Assembly (NCBI GenBank): GCA_040755335.1
Contig: JBFMAU010000149.1
Location: 1-15,624, forward strand
DNA from: UBA7656 sp040755335
GTDB lineage: Bacteria > Acidobacteriota > Blastocatellia > UBA7656
Direction of reading: 5' to 3'
DNA: 15,624 bases
The notes under the pieces were generated by a model. It was not told where the DNA came from. It did not search any database and saw only the letters and a program-made list of their open reading frames with translations. Positions 1 through 6,839 of the stretch are shown here, in pieces (within the stretch, counting starts at the first letter, position 1; each line of letters starts with the position of its first letter). The translations under genes and the position numbers were made by a program.

Positions 1-624
1 CAGTTGAACGGTCACACGCGGAAGCTTGTCACGATCAAATCGGGCTTTAGGCGCGGGAGGATGTTTGCGATAGCGCAGGAAGAGATAGATCAAGCGATAG
101 CGATAAAACCCGTAGGCCGACAGCAGTCCGAGTATTCCGAAGTATGCCCACATGAAATAAAGGTCGAGCGCGTCATTGAGATTGATATAGCTTATATTGC
201 CCGCCGGATAGTTTCCGCCCTGAGCGTTCGAAGAAGCGAGAAATTTATCGACCGAGTCATTGCCTGTGAGTTGAGCAAGAGGCGCGAGGAGGTGAACCTC
301 AGCCGTTTTGCTGCGTTCGACAGAGACCAACTCAATGACGCGCTGATTGCCGGGATTTTCAGCTATGAGGATGTAGCGGCCCGCTTCGAGGTTTTCGAAG
401 GAGAAGACGCCTGCGGCATCGGATTTCGATTGGTATATGTTGCCGGTTCGGGTATTGCGGGCAGTGATGAAGAGCCATTTGATAGGGCTGCCAAAGGGTT
501 GCGTGGAGGAATAGCCGCGGAGGTCGCCTATGGTTCCGCGAATGGAGATTTCGGCCCGCGAGACTACAGGCGCGAGGCACGAAATGATAAGGGCGAACAG
601 GACGGCCTTGAAGAGTTTTATCAT
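1..624 (-). CDS. GT2-type membrane glycosyltransferase, N-terminal part (partial, runs off left edge)
   Basis: Reading the minus strand from the ATG at 624 gives 208 uninterrupted codons to the window edge. Residues 1-24 are a clear Sec signal peptide (MIKLFKAVLFALIISCLAPV, then VSRA before a likely cleavage site). Residues about 25-125 look like a carboxypeptidase-regulatory or transthyretin-like beta-sandwich; the stretch DAAGVFSFENLEAGRYIL is typical of that fold. One hydrophobic segment (about 155-185, LYFMWAYFGILGLLSAYGFY) is followed by a basic cytoplasmic stretch RYRKHPPAPKARFDRDKLP and then RVTVQL. That ending matches the start of processive family 2 glycosyltransferases (cellulose synthase-like), where RVTVQLPxxNE opens the nucleotide-sugar-binding domain. 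The catalytic D, DxD and QxxRW motifs would lie outside the window, so the activity is inferred from these last residues and the topology. No strong Shine-Dalgarno is seen before the ATG; the signal peptide fixes the start. The gene is divergent from the tRNA-Ser gene. Confidence 0.78.
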   Translation of the reverse strand, partial: MIKLFKAVLFALIISCLAPVVSRAEISIRGTIGDLRGYSSTQPFGSPIKWLFITARNTRTGNIYQSKSDAAGVFSFENLEAGRYILIAENPGNQRVIELVSVERSKTAEVHLLAPLAQLTGNDSVDKFLASSNAQGGNYPAGNISYINLNDALDLYFMWAYFGILGLLSAYGFYRYRLIYLFLRYRKHPPAPKARFDRDKLPRVTVQL

Positions 625-740
625 AATAAACCGTTGCCGGATCGTCCGGCCCAAATTAGTTTGCGCAAAATCAGAGGCAAAGTATATGGGCGCGGCTCTC
701 TCATTTCAAGAGACGCTGTTGAAGGTTTCCTGCGCTCAAC

Positions 741-770
741 TTGAAAGGCCGGTAATTGGTAGGCTATACT
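741..770 (+). promoter_or_regulatory. Sigma-70-like promoter for tRNA-Ser
   Basis: TTGAAA at 741-746 and TATACT at 765-770 are separated by 18 bases. The expected start point falls at about 777, a few bases before the mature tRNA 5' end at 782. The placement and both hexamers fit a housekeeping promoter; this is pattern matching only. Confidence 0.55.
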
Positions 771-781
771 TCGGCACGTTT

Positions 782-872
782 GGAGAAGTCGCCTAGTGGC
801 TGAGGGCGGCGGTTTGCTAAACCGCTATAGGGGCGTAAACCCCTATCGAGGGTTCGAATCCCTCCTTCTCCG
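782..872 (+). tRNA. tRNA-Ser(GCT)
   Basis: The cloverleaf is complete. The acceptor stem is GGAGAAG/CTTCTCC (782-788 with 865-871), with discriminator G at 872. The D stem is GCC/GGC. The anticodon stem is GCGGT/ACCGC with loop TTGCTAA, so the anticodon is GCT (816-818), reading AGC and AGU serine codons. A long variable arm (TAGGGG/CCCCTA) marks it as a class II tRNA, as expected for serine. The T arm is GAGGG-TTCGAAT-CCCTC. CCA is not encoded. Confidence 0.96.
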
Positions 873-880
873 CTCCAAAA

Positions 881-906
881 GCCCGGTTTTGAGACCGGGC
901 TTTTTT
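881..906 (+). terminator. Rho-independent terminator after tRNA-Ser
   Basis: A perfect 7-bp stem GCCCGGT/ACCGGGC (881-887 with 894-900) and a 6-base loop are followed by TTTTTT (901-906). It ends the tRNA-Ser transcript. Its T tract overlaps the stop codon of the convergent korB (TAA, 905-907). Read on the minus strand the same stem is followed by only four T residues, so it may be a weak terminator for korB as well. Confidence 0.85.
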
Positions 907-1786
907 ACATGAACTCTTCCATCAACTCGTCGAACACTTCCTTGCTCAAGCCCATCTGCTGATTGACCAGCGGCCCGTTTTGCAAAGCAGGCTCCTGGTC
1001 TTCATAAGTCGGCTGCTCGTAGCGATAGAAAACTCCCACGGGGATTCGCTCGCCCCACTCGAACGCTTTTTCAAACGCCATCTGCGCATTCGCCGTGTCG
1101 TAATCCGTCTCCGCTTCGAGCTTGTAGACGCGCTTGCGAAAATAATCGTAGGTGTTCACCTGATTGTAGGTCACGCATGGGCTGAAGACATCGACGAGCG
1201 AAAACCCCTTGTGCGCAATTGCCCCGGCTATCAGGTCGGCCAGGTGTTTGTTCTCTCCCGAAAATCCGCGCGAGACGTAAGTTGCGCCCGACACCAAGGC
1301 GAGCGCCACGGGATTGACAGGCGTTTCGATGTTGCCAAGAGGAGTCGACTTCGTGCGCATCTCCTTCATCGTCGTAGGCGATGCCTGCCCCGTCGTGAGT
1401 CCGTAAATCTGATTGTTCATCACGATATAGGTCAGATCGAGATTGCGCCGCATCGCGTGAATGAAATGGCCTATGCCTATGCCATAGCCGTCGCCGTCGC
1501 CGCCCGTGATTACGACTTTCAAATCGTGATTGGCCAGACGGATTCCAGTCGCCACCGCGACCGCGCGTCCGTGCAGGCTGTGGACTCCGTAGGTGTGAAT
1601 GAATCCCGGCAGATTCGACGAACATCCTATGCCCGACACGACAACCATATCTTTCGGCTGAATGCCGAGTCGGCCCGCCGCGATTTCAAGAGCGCGCAGC
1701 ACTCCGAAATCTCCGCACCCCGGACACCAGTCCGGCTCCACTACGCTTTCATAAGTTGAAATCGGCAGTTCGATCACTGTTGCCAT
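905..1786 (-). CDS. korB: 2-oxoacid:ferredoxin oxidoreductase, beta subunit (KorB-type)
   Basis: The 293-aa product is the thiamine-diphosphate and iron-sulfur subunit of a cytoplasmic 2-oxoacid:ferredoxin oxidoreductase, most likely acting on 2-oxoglutarate (CoA-dependent oxidative decarboxylation, electrons to ferredoxin). Visible signatures are CPGCGDFG (Cys21, Cys24), GIGCSSNLPGF (Cys55) and Cys204 in FSPCVTYN, which together fit the four ligands of the single [4Fe-4S] cluster. GGDGDGYGIG (95-104) continuing to NN (124-125) is the TPP/Mg motif. The length is usual for the family. An AGGAG Shine-Dalgarno (complement of 1795-1799) precedes the ATG. It lies downstream of korA in the same direction with a 135-base gap, so the two are probably co-transcribed. 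Substrate preference (2-oxoglutarate rather than pyruvate) is inferred from overall resemblance and the two-subunit layout. Confidence 0.92.
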   Translation of the reverse strand: MATVIELPISTYESVVEPDWCPGCGDFGVLRALEIAAGRLGIQPKDMVVVSGIGCSSNLPGFIHTYGVHSLHGRAVAVATGIRLANHDLKVVITGGDGDGYGIGIGHFIHAMRRNLDLTYIVMNNQIYGLTTGQASPTTMKEMRTKSTPLGNIETPVNPVALALVSGATYVSRGFSGENKHLADLIAGAIAHKGFSLVDVFSPCVTYNQVNTYDYFRKRVYKLEAETDYDTANAQMAFEKAFEWGERIPVGVFYRYEQPTYEDQEPALQNGPLVNQQMGLSKEVFDELMEEFM

Positions 1787-1805
1787 CTGTATTTCTCCTG
1801 AGAAA

Positions 1806-1879
1806 AGTCTGGAGTCGAGAGTCTGGAGTCTGGAGTCAGAATATGCGCGCGCATTCTGAGATCAAATTGTGGACTCTCG
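1806..1879. repeat. Short GTCTGGAGTC repeats and hairpins in the korA-korB gap
   Basis: GTCTGGAGTC occurs at 1807-1816 and 1821-1830, with a third overlapping copy ending at 1837. CGAGAGTC at 1816-1823 pairs with GACTCTCG at 1872-1879. CAGAAT and ATTCTG enclose the alternating GC core around 1843-1854. None of the hairpins has a T tract on the minus strand, so I do not call a terminator. The spacer may fold in the korAB messenger. Confidence 0.5.
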
Positions 1880-1921
1880 GCTTTTCATTGCTTCACGGCT
1901 TCGTTACTGACGACCGTCTCC

Positions 1922-3907
1922 TTAGCTGATCCGAGTCGGCTGCCACGAATGAATCGAGCCAGTCTCGACCGCGATGCGCAATTCGCCTTCTTTTTTTCCG
2001 CTCTCGCGCGAAACCATCTCAACTACCCATAGCCGTTCGTCCTCTCCACTGGTTTGCTCGATCTTCATCGGTCGCACTTTGTCTTTGAGATGAACTCTCG
2101 TGTAGTGATAAGCCATCTCACGCGCTTCTTCTTCTGTTACGTCCTTCGAACGCACACGGCCTTCGAGTATGGCTCGAACCTCGTCGGCTATCTGGCGAGG
2201 CTCGAACGGCTCGCCGTCGTATTTCAAAATCATGTCAGCGACAGTAAATCCCGTTTCAGCCCGCAGGTGACGCGCGAACTGGCCCGTGTAGTTGCACTCA
2301 ACGCATATCGTTCGCTTGGCGCGTTGAAGAATCTCGATCACTTCCGTCGAATGAAAAGGATGGAGGTATTTGATCTGAAGCTGATTCGCGCTGATGCCTT
2401 CCCGTTCGAGCAGCGCGCGGGCTTCGCGTATCGCGCCTTCGGTCGATCCCCACCCTATGAGAGTCACGTCTGCATCCTCCGGCCCTTCGATTCGAGGAGG
2501 CGCGAGTTCCTTGAGGACAGCTTCCATCTTTCGCATTCGCTTCTCCTGAATTTTTCTTCGCACGGGCGGAGTGGTGAACACGTCGCTAATGACGATGCCT
2601 TCTTCGTCGTGATCGTCCGTAGCCGCGACATACATCGCTCCCTCGGTTCCCGGCAGCGCGCGAGGCGAGACGCCCGATCGGGTGAAAGCGTATCGCTTGA
2701 ACTGTCCTTTTTCTTCATCCCAGTCGGAGATGATTTCGCCTCGCTCTATCGGCACGTCGTGGCGCAGAGCATCGGCTTCTATGGTTTCGGGATGCTCAGA
2801 AAGCAGCAGGTCGGAAATTATCGTCACCGGCAGTTGATACTTTTCGGCGAGGTTATGCGCTTCGACTGCCGTGTAGTAACAGTCGGTCGTATCGGTCGGC
2901 GCTATGATGACGCGCGGGTAATCGCCCTGCGACGCGCCGAAGACCTGATTCAAATCGGCCTGCTCGGTCTTCGTAGGGATGCCTGTCGAAGGGCCGCCGC
3001 GCTGCACTTCTATCACCACGACGGGAGCTTCGATCATCCCGGCCATCCCTATCGCTTCGGTCATCAGAGCGAACCCGCCGCCCGATGTGCCGCACATAGC
3101 GCGCACGCCTGCGTGTCCCGCTCCAATAGCGATGTTGGCAACGGCAAGCTCGTCCTCGCATTGTTTGACCACGACTCCACACTTCGCGCCGTGACGGGCC
3201 ATCCAGTGAAGTATGGATGAAGCGGGCGTCATCGGATAAGCGGAATAGAAACGGCAACCGGCTGCTATAGCTCCTATGGCGAAGGCTTCGTTGCCTGTTA
3301 TGAATGGCCGCCGCTCGCGAGTGAAGTTCCACTCGTAGCCCAGAGGCACGAAATTATTTTTCGCGTGATCGAATCCCGCGCGCGCCACGTTGATGTTTTG
3401 TTCGATTACCGATTCGCCTTTGTGACGGAACGTGTCTGCAAGCACGCTTGCCGCCATGTCGAATTCCAGATCGAGCAGAAAAAAGAGCGCGCCCATCGCC
3501 ACGGTGTTTTGCATGACGGCGGGGAGCCGCCCGAAAGGTTTTATTATCTCCGAGACGGGCATAGGCGCGGTCAGCACATCGTCTTTAATAAGCACAGGAT
3601 CAAGCTTGAGCTTGTCGGAGTTGTAAATGATCGCTCCTCCGCGGGCGACCTCGCGGGCGTGTCGTTCGATGGAATCCTGATTGAGCGCGATCAGCACGTT
3701 GAGGTGGTCTCCGTGCGTATGGACTTTTTCTTCCGAGATGCGCACACGCAGCCAGATGTGTCCGCCGCGAATTACGGATTGATAGGAGTTGTAGGCGCAC
3801 AGGTAGAGACCCAGACGGCTGCATGTTTTGGCAATCGTGTCGCCGGTTTTATCCAATCCATCTCCGGCGGCTCCGCCTATGCCGACAGTGACTTCTCTGC
3901 TGTTCAT
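1922..3907 (-). CDS. korA: 2-oxoacid:ferredoxin oxidoreductase, fused gamma-alpha subunit (KorA-type)
   Basis: The 661-aa product is the larger chain of the two-subunit oxidoreductase. Residues 1-190 form the gamma domain: GIGGAAGDGLDKTG near the N-terminus and SYQSVIRGGH (41-50). Residues from about 203 form the alpha domain, with YPMTPAS (224-230), QRGGPSTGIPTKTEQADL (302-319) and a C-terminal transketolase-like domain (VTLIGWGSTEGAIREA, then CVECNYTGQFARHLR). The partner KorB supplies the TPP site and the iron-sulfur cluster. The fusion order gamma-alpha is the usual one for this two-gene type, so no separate delta ferredoxin subunit is expected. An AGAGGAG Shine-Dalgarno (complement of about 3911-3917) is 5-6 bases before the ATG. 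A two-hairpin repeat begins 14 bases upstream of the start and is likely part of the leader. Confidence 0.92.
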   Translation of the reverse strand: MNSREVTVGIGGAAGDGLDKTGDTIAKTCSRLGLYLCAYNSYQSVIRGGHIWLRVRISEEKVHTHGDHLNVLIALNQDSIERHAREVARGGAIIYNSDKLKLDPVLIKDDVLTAPMPVSEIIKPFGRLPAVMQNTVAMGALFFLLDLEFDMAASVLADTFRHKGESVIEQNINVARAGFDHAKNNFVPLGYEWNFTRERRPFITGNEAFAIGAIAAGCRFYSAYPMTPASSILHWMARHGAKCGVVVKQCEDELAVANIAIGAGHAGVRAMCGTSGGGFALMTEAIGMAGMIEAPVVVIEVQRGGPSTGIPTKTEQADLNQVFGASQGDYPRVIIAPTDTTDCYYTAVEAHNLAEKYQLPVTIISDLLLSEHPETIEADALRHDVPIERGEIISDWDEEKGQFKRYAFTRSGVSPRALPGTEGAMYVAATDDHDEEGIVISDVFTTPPVRRKIQEKRMRKMEAVLKELAPPRIEGPEDADVTLIGWGSTEGAIREARALLEREGISANQLQIKYLHPFHSTEVIEILQRAKRTICVECNYTGQFARHLRAETGFTVADMILKYDGEPFEPRQIADEVRAILEGRVRSKDVTEEEAREMAYHYTRVHLKDKVRPMKIEQTSGEDERLWVVEMVSRESGKKEGELRIAVETGSIHSWQPTRIS

Positions 3908-3920
3908 AAGGCTCCTCTGG

Positions 3921-3999
3921 AGTAGTGGCGCAAGATGTCATCCTGCGCAGCTTCAAATTTCGCGCTTTCAAGCTGCGCAATCTGCCAGATTGCGCTACT
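3921..3999. repeat. Two-hairpin inverted REP-type element (REPIN-like) upstream of korA
   Basis: Two hairpins lie in opposite orientation. GCGCAAGATG/CATCCTGCGC (3928-3937 with 3939-3948) has one mismatch. GCGCAATCTG/CAGATTGCGC (3975-3984 with 3986-3995) is perfect. The outer ends also match as an inverted repeat: AGTAG...GCGCAGCTT on the left and AAGCTGCGC...CTACT on the right. The pattern of two REP units back to back is that of a REPIN or very small MITE. It sits directly before the korA ribosome site and would be transcribed if the korA promoter is farther upstream. Confidence 0.7.
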
Positions 4000-4227
4000 C
4001 ATCTCCTCAGCAAGACGAGCTTGCGGTTGCGGGATCAACGATCAACGGCGTTGCTTCAAGTGAGCGGGTAAGAGATCAGCGATAACAGCAACACCGATCC
4101 TTTGCGAGCGAAAATTCGCTCGAATCAATGACAGAAAAATTAAAACGAAATTTAATCCCGGCTGTGCGGGCGAAACGAGATCATAATACAGCCTGTCTCG
4201 TGAAAAGGCGAGAAGTATTTTTCATCA
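4000..4227. other. Intergenic DNA between korA and the methyltransferase gene
   Basis: No coding signal is seen. The one clear structure is the perfect palindrome CGAGCGAA-AA-TTCGCTCG at 4105-4122. It has no T tract on the minus strand, so it is not a convincing terminator for the methyltransferase gene. An AT-rich stretch at about 4130-4155 could host the korA promoter, but I could not pick out convincing hexamers. Confidence 0.4.
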
Positions 4228-4842
4228 TCAAAGCCATCGCCGAGTTTTTCGCTGATACTCTCTATAGTTTTCTCCATGCATTCGCGCGAGGTGTTCTTCT
4301 TCGAGTCTGACCTGAATCTGCATGAGCGCGTCTCCGACCAGCAGCATCGCGAGAGTTACTGCATTGGGAAGAGCGAGGAAGAAACCGACCATCATCACTC
4401 GCATACCGAGAAAGATCGGATTGCGCGACCATCGAAAGACGCCTCTGCGCACAAGATCGGTTTTGATCTCCTCATCGATGCCTATTCGCCACGACTCTCG
4501 CATCTGGGCCTGAGCGATGAGAACCCAGACGAGCGCGAGGACGAGCAGCGCAAGCCCTATGATCGTTATCGTCGGACTTTGAAGCCATAAGATCGGAGTC
4601 AGATACTTGTACGCTTCGCTTGACAGGCAAAACACAGCGATGACCGCCGCGATGGTCAGGAACACGAGTCGAAAGAGAAAGCCTATGAAATCGTGCGCGC
4701 TCTGGCTGCGACCGAGTTTGTAAGGATTGACGCCGGTTTTTTTCCACACGACGATTGATCGCCAGAGAAACGCAGTCAGAAACAAAATGATCAGATAAAC
4801 AGGAAGGAAAATTTTCAGCGCGGCGTGCAGAGAGATATCCAT
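4228..4842 (-). CDS. Integral-membrane methyltransferase, isoprenylcysteine carboxyl methyltransferase (ICMT/PEMT) family
   Basis: The 204-aa protein has four or five hydrophobic segments (about 8-27, 51-75, 84-110, 145-172). Its C-terminal half carries the usual signature of the ICMT/phospholipid methyltransferase superfamily: LVRRGVFRWSRNPIFLGMR (about 129-147), then EEEHLARMHGENYREYQRKTRRW near the end. The conserved RNP and the EE...Y..Y region form the S-adenosylmethionine site in the family. Substrates of bacterial members are mostly unknown (lipid or small hydrophobic acceptors), so no specific reaction is assigned. It begins 7 bases after the xthA stop codon and is likely co-transcribed with and coupled to that gene; the Shine-Dalgarno is weak (GGTGAAGATGGA before the ATG). 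Confidence 0.85.
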   Translation of the reverse strand: MDISLHAALKIFLPVYLIILFLTAFLWRSIVVWKKTGVNPYKLGRSQSAHDFIGFLFRLVFLTIAAVIAVFCLSSEAYKYLTPILWLQSPTITIIGLALLVLALVWVLIAQAQMRESWRIGIDEEIKTDLVRRGVFRWSRNPIFLGMRVMMVGFFLALPNAVTLAMLLVGDALMQIQVRLEEEHLARMHGENYREYQRKTRRWL

Positions 4843-4849
4843 TCCATCT

Positions 4850-5617
4850 TCACCGAAACTCAGCGATGACCGGCGCGTGATCCGAAGGGCGTTCCCATCG
4901 GCGCGGCTCTTTGTCTATTCTTGCGGCAGTGCATCGCGCGGCCAGCGGCGCGGTGACTAAAATATGATCTATCCTCAGCCCCGCGTTGCGGCGAAACGCA
5001 GCCGCGCGATAATCCCACCACGAAAACTGTTTGCCCTCTTCGTTGTGCAATCGAAAAGCATCGACGAGTCCCCATCGGCTTATCTCTTCGAGCGCGGCCC
5101 GCTCTGGGTCGCTAAATAATACCTGCCCGCGCCAAAGCTCCGGGTCATGCACATCGATATCTTCGGGCGCGACGTTGAAATCTCCGCAGATCAACACCAT
5201 TTCGTCTTTCGAGTGATGAGAATCCAGAAATCCGCGAAGCCGCTTCATCCAGTCCAACTTGAAAGCGTACTTGTCTGAACTGACTTCGCCGCCGTTCGGC
5301 ACATACACGTTTATCACTCGCACTCCGTTTATTGTTGCGGCTATGAGTCTCGATTGCGCATTCTGGGCGTCGTCGGGAAAACCTCTCTGCACGGCTTCAC
5401 ACTGAGCGAGCGACAGAATCGCCACGCCGTTGTAAGTCGGCTGGCCGAAGGTCTCTACGTTGTAGCCGATCGAGGCAAAGGCTTCGCGGGGAAATTTTTC
5501 ATCGATGCATTTTATTTCCTGAAGACACAGCGCATCAGGTTTTTCCTCCGCGATCCACTTCAGCACGAGCGGCAAGCGGGCGGCTATCGAGTTGACATTC
5601 CACGTGGCTAGTTTCAT
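4850..5617 (-). CDS. xthA: Exodeoxyribonuclease III (AP endonuclease)
   Basis: The 255-aa product matches the Xth branch of the exonuclease III/APE1 family, a cytoplasmic base-excision repair enzyme that cuts 5' of abasic sites and degrades 3' ends of duplex DNA. Visible catalytic elements are Asn7 in TWNVNS, Glu34 in LQEIK, Tyr105 in INVYVPNG, Asp146 and Asn148 in CGDFNVAPEDID, and Asp246-His247 in RPSDHAPV. The length is normal for the family. The start at 5617 gives the canonical MKLATWNVNS N-terminus. It is the first gene of a minus-strand pair with the membrane methyltransferase; no strong Shine-Dalgarno was seen. Confidence 0.95.
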   Translation of the reverse strand: MKLATWNVNSIAARLPLVLKWIAEEKPDALCLQEIKCIDEKFPREAFASIGYNVETFGQPTYNGVAILSLAQCEAVQRGFPDDAQNAQSRLIAATINGVRVINVYVPNGGEVSSDKYAFKLDWMKRLRGFLDSHHSKDEMVLICGDFNVAPEDIDVHDPELWRGQVLFSDPERAALEEISRWGLVDAFRLHNEEGKQFSWWDYRAAAFRRNAGLRIDHILVTAPLAARCTAARIDKEPRRWERPSDHAPVIAEFR

Positions 5618-5995
5618 CGACAGTTATGGTACAGCGAAGCGCGACTCGATGCGACCCGAATCAGTTTTTGAAATCATCCGGCGATGTCCGGCGATCCCAT
5701 TATCTATGTGGAGATAACGCGTTCGATTCTGCGATGTGCAGTTTATGATAGTGGATACTTTGTTGATGCTACTTTGTATCCATGTCTCCGGCGGATTGGC
5801 AGAGCAAATCGCCGGGGAGAACAGAGCCGGGAGACGATGCGACGCATTGAAACGCTTCAAATAAAAAGCTTAAAGGTTCGAGAGGATCGCAGCGGCTCGA
5901 AGCCTGATATATGGCACGAAGTATGCCTGCCATCGGCCAGGATGTTTGCAACAAAGTTCCGGAAACCCGCCATTTCAAACATAGCGAGGTGTGAT
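5618..5995. other. Divergent intergenic region between xthA and the secreted-protein gene
   Basis: The 378 bases separate two divergent genes and must hold both promoters, but I found no convincing hexamer pair. Visible structure: TCCGGCGAT occurs twice with a 10-base period (5677-5685 and 5687-5695). An imperfect hairpin at about 5787-5821 pairs CTCCGGCGGATT with AATCGCCGGGGAG. Open frames that cross this stretch on either strand show no protein-like composition. Confidence 0.4.
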
Positions 5996-6430
5996 ATGAG
6001 GCGCACGATTTCGATCCTGCTTTCCGCCCTGATCCTCGGGGCAATGATTCTTTATCCTCAACCAGTCGATGCCAAAGGCGTTCTTGAAACATACACTCTC
6101 AATCTGGGCAAAGAGCAACTGGAGTTTGCAGACGAAAGGTTCGCCCTCGACACAGCGAAGTGCAGCATAAGGTATTCGGGCAAGAGAGCAGGCCGCATCC
6201 TTTCTTTTCGAGTGTGGAGAGAGGTCGCGCCGAATGAAGCGGCCCAGCCACTTTCAGTAGCCCGTTTGAAAATCACCGGATACAACTCGGCGGGCGAGCG
6301 CATTTTCTTTCAGGGCGTGCAGGGTTTCAGGTTTGAAAGCGAGCAGTCAGGCGAATGGCTCTACGAAACCCAGTCTCTTCCGAAACAGGTCAAGCGGGTC
6401 ACGATATCCTTTCTCGGATACATCAGGTAA
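5996..6430 (+). CDS. Small secreted protein of unknown function
   Basis: The 144-aa product begins with an evident signal peptide (MRRTISILLSALILGAMILY, then PQPVDA before a likely cleavage site near residue 26). The mature part of about 118 residues is soluble-looking and mostly beta: alternating hydrophobic residues in LNLGKEQLEFADERFAL, then IRYSGKRAGRILSFRVWREV, and GFRFESEQSGEWLYETQSLP. I do not recognise a family or catalytic motif. The start at 5996 is chosen because GAGGTG lies just upstream (about 5986-5991) and the signal peptide follows at once; the same frame stays open back to 5684 but that part looks non-coding. It is a single gene, divergent from xthA, ending 129 bases before tRNA-Val. 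Expected location: periplasm or exterior. Confidence 0.75.
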   Translation: MRRTISILLSALILGAMILYPQPVDAKGVLETYTLNLGKEQLEFADERFALDTAKCSIRYSGKRAGRILSFRVWREVAPNEAAQPLSVARLKITGYNSAGERIFFQGVQGFRFESEQSGEWLYETQSLPKQVKRVTISFLGYIR

Positions 6431-6559
6431 GCCTTGAGACGGGCGGCCAGGAGAATTGATCTCGCTCTTTCGCCCCGGCTTCGAAGTGTTGCTGCGCGCA
6501 AATCAGAACCGATCTGGAAAATGCGCCCTCCGTTATGCTAATCTGTTCGCTCAATTTGA

Positions 6560-6631
6560 GGGCGCTTAGCTCAGTGGTAGAGCACTGTGTTCACACCGCA
6601 GGGGTCACTGGTTCGAGTCCAGTAGCGCCCA
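6560..6631 (+). tRNA. tRNA-Val(CAC)
   Basis: The cloverleaf is complete: acceptor GGGCGCT/AGCGCCC, D stem GCTC/GAGC, anticodon stem CTGTG/CGCAG with loop TTCACAC (anticodon CAC, reading GUG), variable GGGTC, T arm ACTGG-TTCGAGT-CCAGT, and discriminator A at 6631. CCA is not encoded. It marks the left border of the accessory island: BREX-related DNA begins about 200 bases downstream, so this gene is the probable integration site. Confidence 0.95.
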
Positions 6632-6650
6632 TTGAAAATAAAGAACTTGC

Positions 6651-6669
6651 AGCCACCTCGCAGGTGGCT
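6651..6669 (+). terminator. Possible terminator hairpin after tRNA-Val
   Basis: A perfect 8-bp stem AGCCACCT/AGGTGGCT encloses a 3-base loop (CGC) and is followed by only TTTCCC. It is placed correctly to end the tRNA-Val transcript, but the T tract is weak. Confidence 0.45.
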
Positions 6670-6839
6670 TTCCCATTTGGTCAAACATATAGTCAAACAT
6701 TGAATGGAAATGTCTGAAATGAAGTCAGATACGAGTCCCCTTCGCCACTATCGGCTGTTACTCGCTGAGGCTCTCCGAACCAGAAACTTGCCACGACACT
6801 TTACAATCTCATAGCCATTTTATTACGCGGTGCCGCGAG
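6670..6839. other. Island junction: possible attachment-site region behind tRNA-Val
   Basis: GTCAAACAT occurs twice (6680-6688 and 6692-6700) with a 12-base period, 50-70 bases from the tRNA 3' end. Short direct repeats at this place resemble arm-type sites of tyrosine integrases. No integrase gene is present and I found no second copy of the tRNA 3' end in the window. The rest to 6839 shows no coding signal; in particular no frame encodes a P-loop (GxxGxGKS) that would belong to the missing start of brxC. Confidence 0.35.

Noticed and set aside
4..744. Long plus-strand open frame of 246 codons
   Set aside because: Opposite strand encodes a coherent signal peptide, beta domain, membrane helix and GT2 start; the plus frame has no recognisable protein character and crosses the start region of that gene.
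980..1759. 259-codon plus-strand open frame
   Set aside because: Antisense shadow of korB.
2054..3220. 388-codon plus-strand open frame
   Set aside because: It is the antisense shadow of korA, whose motifs and ribosome site are clear.
5684..5995. Upstream extension of the secreted-protein frame
   Set aside because: The ribosome site and signal peptide at 5996 fix the start; the upstream codons look random.
6535..6717. 60-codon open frame over tRNA-Val
   Set aside because: It reads through the tRNA gene and has no protein-like features.
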